Source: Stramonita haemastoma (taxonomy: Eukaryota > Mollusca > Gastropoda > Neogastropoda > Muricidae). Taken from it: a stretch of DNA of 12,500 nucleotides. Numbering within the stretch: position 1 is the first letter of the stretch; each line of letters opens with the position of its first letter. The notes under the pieces were generated by a model that made no database searches, was not told the DNA's origin, and saw only the letters and a list, made by a program, of their open reading frames with translations. The stretch lies in assembly GCA_030674155.1 (NCBI GenBank), contig CM060316.1, forward strand, positions 79,174,775-79,187,274, in the 5' to 3' direction. Of this stretch, positions 1-7,395 are shown in pieces. The translations under genes and the position numbers were made by a program.

Positions 1-260
1 TGGAAGTGGTAATGGTGATGGTGGCATTGATGGTGATGATAATGACAAAGACGACCACAATGACGCAAACAATGATGATGAGAAGACGGCTGACGAAAAC
101 AGCCATAGCGGCAACGAAGTCAACAACGACAATGATGATATAAAACTGTGGCTATGCTTTTACTACTACTACTAAAACTGCTACCAGTAGTAACAGTGCT
201 ACTACTAAAAATACCATTAATGCTACTACAACATATGCTGCCATCCATAACTGCCGCTAA
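1..260 (+). repeat. Degenerate trinucleotide repeats (GAT/GGT, AAC/GAC, CTA)
   Basis: Positions 1-140 are imperfect purine-rich triplets (GGT, GAT, AAC, GAC). Positions 160-240 are TAC/CTA-type triplets. The two open frames that cover this region have low-complexity composition and no recognisable domain. This is the 3' part of an intron upstream of exon A. Confidence 0.65.
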
Positions 261-339
261 CATACACCTTCTGTCCTCTCCTCCCCAAACTGCGGTCTTT
301 CTCACATTTACTGACAAGCCCCCCGGAATCCCAACAGGA

Positions 340-378
340 GGGGGGGGGGGGGGGTAGGAGCGGGGTGAGGGTGAGGGG
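340..378 (+). repeat. G-run and G-tract cluster, possible G-quadruplex
   Basis: A run of 15 G (340-354) is followed by GGGG, GGG and GGGG tracts with 3-6 nt loops, ending about 27 nt before the exon A boundary. This satisfies a simple four-tract G-quadruplex pattern on the sense strand. It occupies the place where a branch point and pyrimidine tract would normally start. Only a short mixed T/G tract remains before the TTTCAG. Confidence 0.6.
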
Positions 379-404
379 TAACCGTTTGTCTTTGGGTGTT
401 TCAG

Positions 405-505
405 GCTGCCCCGTTCGTCAACAGTCAAAAAGTAGGAAACCACACCAACTACACTGGCTTTTGTATCGATCTGCTGGAGACTATGGCCACTCACCTCAAC
501 TTTCG
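405..505 (+). CDS. iGluR exon A: start of ligand-binding domain S1
   Basis: The exon reads AAPFVNSQ, then GNHTNYTGFCIDLLE and MATHLNFR. This matches the iGluR S1 pattern in which a PF motif is followed by GN...GFCIDLL and LNF. It follows a TTTCAG acceptor (cag 402-404) and ends at a GTAAGT donor at 506. It holds 33 codons plus 2 bases, which the first G of the next exon completes to Arg. NHT and NYT are possible N-glycosylation sequons on the extracellular side. The frame is open and no start codon is expected, because upstream exons are outside the window. Confidence 0.9.
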
Positions 506-600
506 GTAAGTGTTTATCTGAACGTAATGAATCACTTGTGATGCATTTATCTTTTATATGAAAGTAGTTTGCACTGCTCTGTGTGTGTGGTTGTGTTTGT

Positions 601-641
<41 letters not shown>

Positions 642-647
642 TATGTT

Positions 648-683
<36 letters not shown>

Positions 684-3242
684 GCCCGCGTGCGCGTGCG
701 CGTGCGTGTGCGTGTGTGTTTCAGTGCGTGTGTCCATAGAGAACATCAGATAACAACAGTTCTGCTTATTCTTTTTCCCTCTTTGTGGTTTTAGCCAAGA
801 AGCTGGTGTTTCCAAGGGTATACTTGCCAGGGTCAGCCTTCTTGTCTTCATTGGTTAGTTAAGTGGGTGAATATTGGTAGCACCCAAAACCCCTGTTCAG
901 CAGTTTGTTCGAAAGACTAGTACTCAGATCAGAATTCAGACAAGGTCAAATGAAAGGAAAAGGTAAAAGTTTGGCTTTGGATCAGTTTATAAATAGCTTC
1001 AAACTGTTTACGGACAAAACGGACTGCAAATATGTGTGGGAAATTCTGTTCAAAAACGAGAACACAAATCTGCAGCATAGGGATAGTTTCTTCTGTTTAC
1101 CCACGATAGCCTAGATTTTTACTTCCAATGTCATCCACGAAGTCAAAATGCGGCTACCTTAATGGTGGATAAAACGGTTGTTATGCAAACTCTCAGCATT
1201 GGTGAACCTCAGAGGTCTAGCAGAGTAGCGGGACAAAAGGAAGAAATATAAAAAATGAATAACTGTTACAACATTAGAAGACAAAAGTGATCTTGACTAC
1301 ATAGGCAGCCATGCCCCGGCTTCGGAAGATTTTTTTTCTGCCTTCAAGGAGAGTGTTACTCTCAATGCTTGCCATGGCTGAACGCAAACTAAGCAAAACT
1401 GTATACAACAACCGGGAACCGAACCCGAGACTTTTCTGCGTTTTAAACGGGTGAATTACCACAAGACCACTGTTTATATGTGTGTGGATGTGTACTTTAA
1501 ACTCTTCACACTTCAAAGAATGATTCCCTATTAACCGATTTCCTGCGCTACCATTAATTGTGGCTAATCGATCTGAACAGTTTACCAGAATCTCACACTG
1601 ATGCAGTTTATTCGATAGATTCTAAACTTGAGCTTCAAAAATGTTTGAAAGCAAATCATGAAAGACGTTTTAAAAAAATGTACAGGCAGAAGAAAACATC
1701 AAGGCTTTTTTACCCATAAAGAGAGACGTGTAAAACACCCACTAGAAAGCAAATACACACAAAAAAGAAGAAGGAAATAACGGAAAAGAGAAAATCAATG
1801 ATAAAAAAACGAAAGAATGAGGAAGAAAAGAAGAAAGGAAGGAAGATGAAAAGAAACTTAAAAAAATAATAACAAACGAACGTACAAACGAACGAACGAA
1901 CGAAAGAAAGAACGAAAGAAAGAAAGCGGGGGCAAAAGAAAGAAACAAAGAAAAATAAAGACGTGGAGAAATAAAGAAAGAAATAAAATAAGACGGGAAG
2001 AAACAAAGAAAGAAAGGAACAGAGAAAACAGAAAGGGGGAAAATAAAGAAAGAAAGCAACTGAAAGGGAAAGAAAGGGTAAAAAAGAAAGAAACAAACAA
2101 AAGGATAGCGATTATCAATTTTCACGCAAACCTTAGGTCGACATAAAGAGGATTATTTGAACACGTCTAGCATTAAATCAGTGAGTTTAAAGGCATTACC
2201 AGCGCCAGACTCCTGCTCTTGTAACCCTTCTGTCTGCTGTCAGGTATCGGATCGTGGAATCGCCGGACAAAAAGTTCGGGGCACCGGAAGATAATGGCAC
2301 CTGGAGTGGCATGGTGGGAATGGTAAAACGAAAGGTAATAACTTCCGGATTCTTGTCCTCACTGACTTCGCTTTGTGTGTTTGTCTGTCTGTCTGTCTCT
2401 GTCCCTCTCTCTCTCTCTCTCTCTAGTGTGGTGTCTGCTAACTAAATAGCCATGCAGTGTAACATGAATGTGTATCGAACTCTAAACTTGTTCAAGATAT
2501 GATCAGTGCAATAACAAGTCTCAAAGAATTTGTTGTTTTTTTCATTTTCGATCACATTTTGCATACCAATAATTATATTGGTTTTCCTCATTCCCTTCAA
2601 ACTCCGTGTATTGTGGCCGAAGGCCAGTATATATACTTTATTAATGTAACAGAGTGCAGATATTTGATCTGCCGCGACACTGTACAACTTCTCGGCGACA
2701 ACAGCACGGTCAGACAGTGGGAATGTAGCCTCTAAAAGAGGCTGCATAAATATTACATTTTACCGCTACGGGCAAAGTGCATGCAGAGGAAGGCTTTCGA
2801 CCACCCCCATACGATACAGAACGTCGCACAATTCACAGGTGTGGATCCAAACGTTAGACCCACGACGCTGCGATTGGCAGATCCGATCGCAAGGGAAGTA
2901 ATCTAATTACCGCCCTGCCACATTAAAAAGTGTTCGTGTTCACTGTTCAGTGTTCTCTCTCTCTCACCAGGAGGTGGACATGGGGGTGGGCCCTACACCA
3001 TCACCTCCATCCGGGAAGCGGTGGTGGATTTCTCTTGCCCTACATGGAGGACGGGGGCGGCATTCTGACCAAGAAGGGAGGCTCCTCCGCCATCTTGCTG
3101 GCGGGCCTGGAGACCTTCACCAAGGCCATCTGGCTCAGCCTGCTGGCCACCACCCTCTGTGTAGGCCTGGGGCTCTACCTCGTCATTCGTCTCAGCCCTG
3201 GAAATGGCTCTGACACCGTGTCTCCTGGACAGTTGGAGCATC

Positions 3243-3299
<57 letters not shown>

Positions 3300-6200
3300 G
3301 GCTGGAGAGGCGTTCTTCGGAAGAGTGGCAGTTGGGGGCGTGTCTCTTGTACATCTGTGGATCGCTGATGCAGCAAGGTAAGAGTTTTTGGGGGCACAAA
3401 TTGGTTTGTGCTGTGTGTGTTGAAGGTTTGGTTTTTTTCAAGGTTGAAAGTACGTTGTTGTTTGTGCTTGTTTATGCTGTTATTGTTTTTATTCTGTAAC
3501 AGTATTGTCGTTTGTTGTTGCTGTTGTTGTTATTGCTGCTGCTGCTGTTACTGTTTTTTTTCGTTTAGATTTTGAGTCAGCGGCTTGTTTTCGCTTATCT
3601 TCCTGGGGAGAAGCGCCCTAATTTCTTGCAGAGAAATCGGCTGTGACATAAAGTGATATAAAATAAAATAAAATAAAAATAAAAGGGATACAGGCAATGG
3701 AGATGAGATGCTTTCGCAAACTCCTTGGCATTTCATACAGAGATCAAATCACTAATGAAGAAGTGAAAACTAGAATAAAGAATGCCATCGGTCTATACGA
3801 AAAGTTCCTAACTACAGTGAAAAAAATGCAAACTTAAGTGGTACGGGCACGTCACACGATCATCTGGACTGGCCAAGACAGTCTTACAGGGAACAGTAAG
3901 GGGAGGGAGACGAAGAGGTAGACAGAGCAAACGATGGGAAGACAACATCAGAGAGTGGACAGGCCTTGGGTGGAACGACCAACTACGGAGGGCTAAGGAC
4001 CGTGGGGAGTGGAGGAAGCTGGTTGCAGAATCTTCAGTTGAGCCCCCACGGTCCACGGGACTACAGGACAAGTGAAGGTGTGAAGATGAAGTCCGTAGCA
4101 CTGCATCACAAATTATCATCCTCCACCACACAATAAGTCGCACTGCAACCGGAAGTAGTTTTTTATTGTTAGCATGCTATCAATAGACAACAAAAACCTA
4201 TTCGATGAAAAATAAAAACAGATTGAAAATCAAATAGTTCTGTGAACAGACATAACAAGTGAAAACGCTATAAAATAAGCTGTGACGAAATCAGACATTG
4301 ACAAATTCTGAATCGTAATAGATGGTCACGATTAAAAGTGAAACAGGTTTGAAGCAAAACTAGGAAACAAACTTATGCCTTAAAACTTCAGTACACGGTG
4401 GAAAAAAAAACCCTTAAACTCTAACAACTAATCAAAATCAACAATTATAACCCCCTACTTCTTAAAAGGGCCACTAGCTGAAAAAGCGCATTAAGTGCAG
4501 TGCGACTCACCTGGTGGTGGAGTGTCACGATTGATGGCGCGGCTCTGGAACCCTCTTCTCCCATCCACAGGGATGGAGACTCACCCCAAGAACGCCTCGG
4601 CCCGGTGCCTGCTGGGCTGCTGGTGGGTGTTCAGCATCCTCATCGTCTCCACCTACACCGCCACCCTGGCCTCCATGCTCACCGTGGACGTGCGGGGCTT
4701 CAGGGTCGATTCTCTGGACGACCTCGTGGACTCTTCTATCAAACCTCTGGTCCTGTCTGGATCTGCCTGGGACACCGTGTTTGATGTATGTGGGCACAAC
4801 TTGTAGGACGAGGGTGGAAAAGTGGGTTACGGAAAATTTGATCAAAGGGTGGGAAAAAAGAGACAAAATCACTGACTGACTGATGACGTGACGGACTGAC
4901 TGACTGAGCGGATGACTGACTGACGATGACTGAACTGACTGACTGATGACTGACTGACCATCATCACTCACTCACTCACTCACTCACTCACTCACTCATC
5001 ACTCACTGACTCATCAATCATCACTCAATCAATCACTCATCAATCACTCATTATCCTCGATATAAAAGAATAGAAAAAAAAACAATTAAAAAACTCAACT
5101 CACTCACTCTCACTCATCACTCACTCACTCACACTCACTCACTCATATATGTAACTTTCAATAAGTCAACCAGTTTATTATCAATCCATCGATGATTCGT
5201 TAACTACAAGTAAGCAAACGCGCAAGTAGTTAATCAAAGCAAAGAGGCAACTTGTGAAATCTTTTTTTTTTTAATTGAAAAAAATGGATGAATGAATAAA
5301 TCAATAACTCAAAAAATAAATCAATGAATGAAAATAAGTATAGATGTTTCACATCAGCGTTTATTTTATGCATTGAATCATTAATCAAAGCAAAGCCTAG
5401 TCTCATTGCACAACATTGCATAACATTACACATTACAGCATGTTATTACCAAAGAGCATAGCAAATCATAGAGCGACACATGTCGGTATCATATTATACC
5501 GTACCGTATTGTAGCATACTGTATCATGCTGTGTTTTTCTATTTTGCATTATTTTGGATAACACCAATCATAATTATATCGTATCTTATATTCATATAAC
5601 ATCATGCTGTTTTGTGTCATGTCCTGTCTTGTTATGTCTTGTCCAGTCATCTCTGGTCCTGTCCTGTCATTTCATTTTACCTCATACCATACCATACCAT
5701 ACCATACCATACCATACCATACCATACCATACATACCATACCATACCATACCATACCATACCATGCCATGCCATGCCATGCCATGCCATACCATACAATC
5801 CCACACTATACCACACCATACCATACCATACCATACCATACCAGACCAGACCAGACCAGACCAGACCATGCCATACCATACCAAACCATACCATACCATA
5901 CCATACCATACCATACCAGACCATACCATACCAGACCAGACCAGACCATACCATACCATACCATACACCATACCATACCATACCATACCATACCATACCA
6001 TACCATACCATACCATACCATACCGTACCCATACCATAGCATGTATATCTGTCACACACCATACCTTAAAGTATTGTGTCATATCAAATCATGTCATGTC
6101 AATTCATGTCTTGTTAGATGAGATCAGATGATATTATCTCATCATATTACATGACTTCATAACTATGATATCGGATCATATCATACCATATGCTATTTCA

Positions 6201-7196
6201 CATCCGATCCTATCCTATCCTGATATAGCATAGCATAGCACAGCACAGCACAACATAGCATAACATAGCATAGCATAGCACAGCATAGCATAGCATAGCA
6301 TAGCATAGCATAGCATAGCATAGCACAGCACAGCACAGCGCAGCACAGCGCAGCATAGCACAGCACAGCAAGCATAGCATAACATAGTATAGCACAGCAC
6401 AACACATCACATCACATCATAGCAAATCATAGCATAGCAGAGTAGAGCACAGCACAGCATAGCATAGCACAGCACATCATAGCATAGCACATCACATCAT
6501 AGTATAGCATAGAACAACATAGCATAGCATAGCATAGCACATCATAGCATAGCACAGCACTTCATAGCATAGCATAGCATAGCATAACACAGCATAACAT
6601 GACACATCATAGCATAGCCCAGCACAACATAGCATAGCATAGCAAAGCACAGCATAGCATAGCATAGCACAGCACATCATAGCATAACACAGCACATCAT
6701 AGCATAGCATAGCATAACATAGCATAACATGGCACAGCATAGCATAGCATAGCATAGCATAACATAGCATAACACAGCACATCATACCATAGCACAGCAC
6801 ATCATAGCATAGCATAGCATAACATAGCATAACATGGCACAGCATAGCATAGCACAGCACAACATAGCACAGCATCCCACAAGAGCCCCTCCTAACCCAG
6901 GCCGCCCTGTTCTCCCCCAGCAGAAGCCGTCAGGAGGCCTCTACAAGGAAATAGCAGACCGGATGACGGACATGCCTATAGTGACGTCAGAGGCCGTGGC
7001 GCTGGAGTACGTGCTGTCGGGGGAGCGGGCGTTGCTGCATGACGTCAACACGGTGCAGTACATGCACACCCTGCACTGCAGGCAGCTGCATCTGGCCGCC
7101 AGCATCTTCAACAGCAACGGCTACGGCATCATCCTGCAGCAGAACGCGCCCTACAAGGATGCCGTCAACAACTTGTGAGTAGCCAATTGTTGTGTG

Positions 7197-7268
<72 letters not shown>

Positions 7269-7354
7269 TGTGTTGTGTGTGTGTGTGTGTGTTGTAAGTG
7301 TGTGTGTGTGTGTGTGTAGTGTGTAGTGTGTGTAAGTGTGTGTGTGTGTTAAGT

Positions 7355-7395
<41 letters not shown>

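Noticed and set aside
120..851. 243-codon minus-strand frame with His-Thr repeats
   Set aside because: It is mostly the CA strand of the (GT)n array and runs antisense through receptor exon A.
1710..2125. Phe/Ser/Leu-rich minus-strand frames resembling membrane proteins
   Set aside because: They come from a purine tract read on the pyrimidine strand; hydrophobicity follows from TTT/TTC/CTT codons.
2401..2440. Alternative exon starting after CTCTAG at 2425
   Set aside because: It is a good pyrimidine-AG signal, but the following sequence hits a stop within a few codons and has no receptor similarity; exon B to exon C phases already match.
2950..3213. Continuation of exon C in its entry frame
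   Set aside because: After EVDMGVG it becomes Pro/Gly/His-rich with no similarity and stops at 3213. Receptor homology moves to the other frames.
3697..4075. Intact host gene in intron 3
   Set aside because: The sequence is the C-terminal end of a LINE polyprotein with a frameshift and no reverse transcriptase core.
5554..6131. Long open frames of Thr-Ile-Pro-Tyr-His repeats (+) and Met-Val-Trp-Tyr-Gly repeats (-)
   Set aside because: They are the automatic translation of a 5-bp repeat with no stop in its 15-nt cycle. All frames on both strands are open, so there is no coding signal.
6193..6875. Leu/Cys/Met/Ala-rich minus-strand frames
   Set aside because: Same cause: AGCAT/AGCAC pentamers read in the reverse direction.
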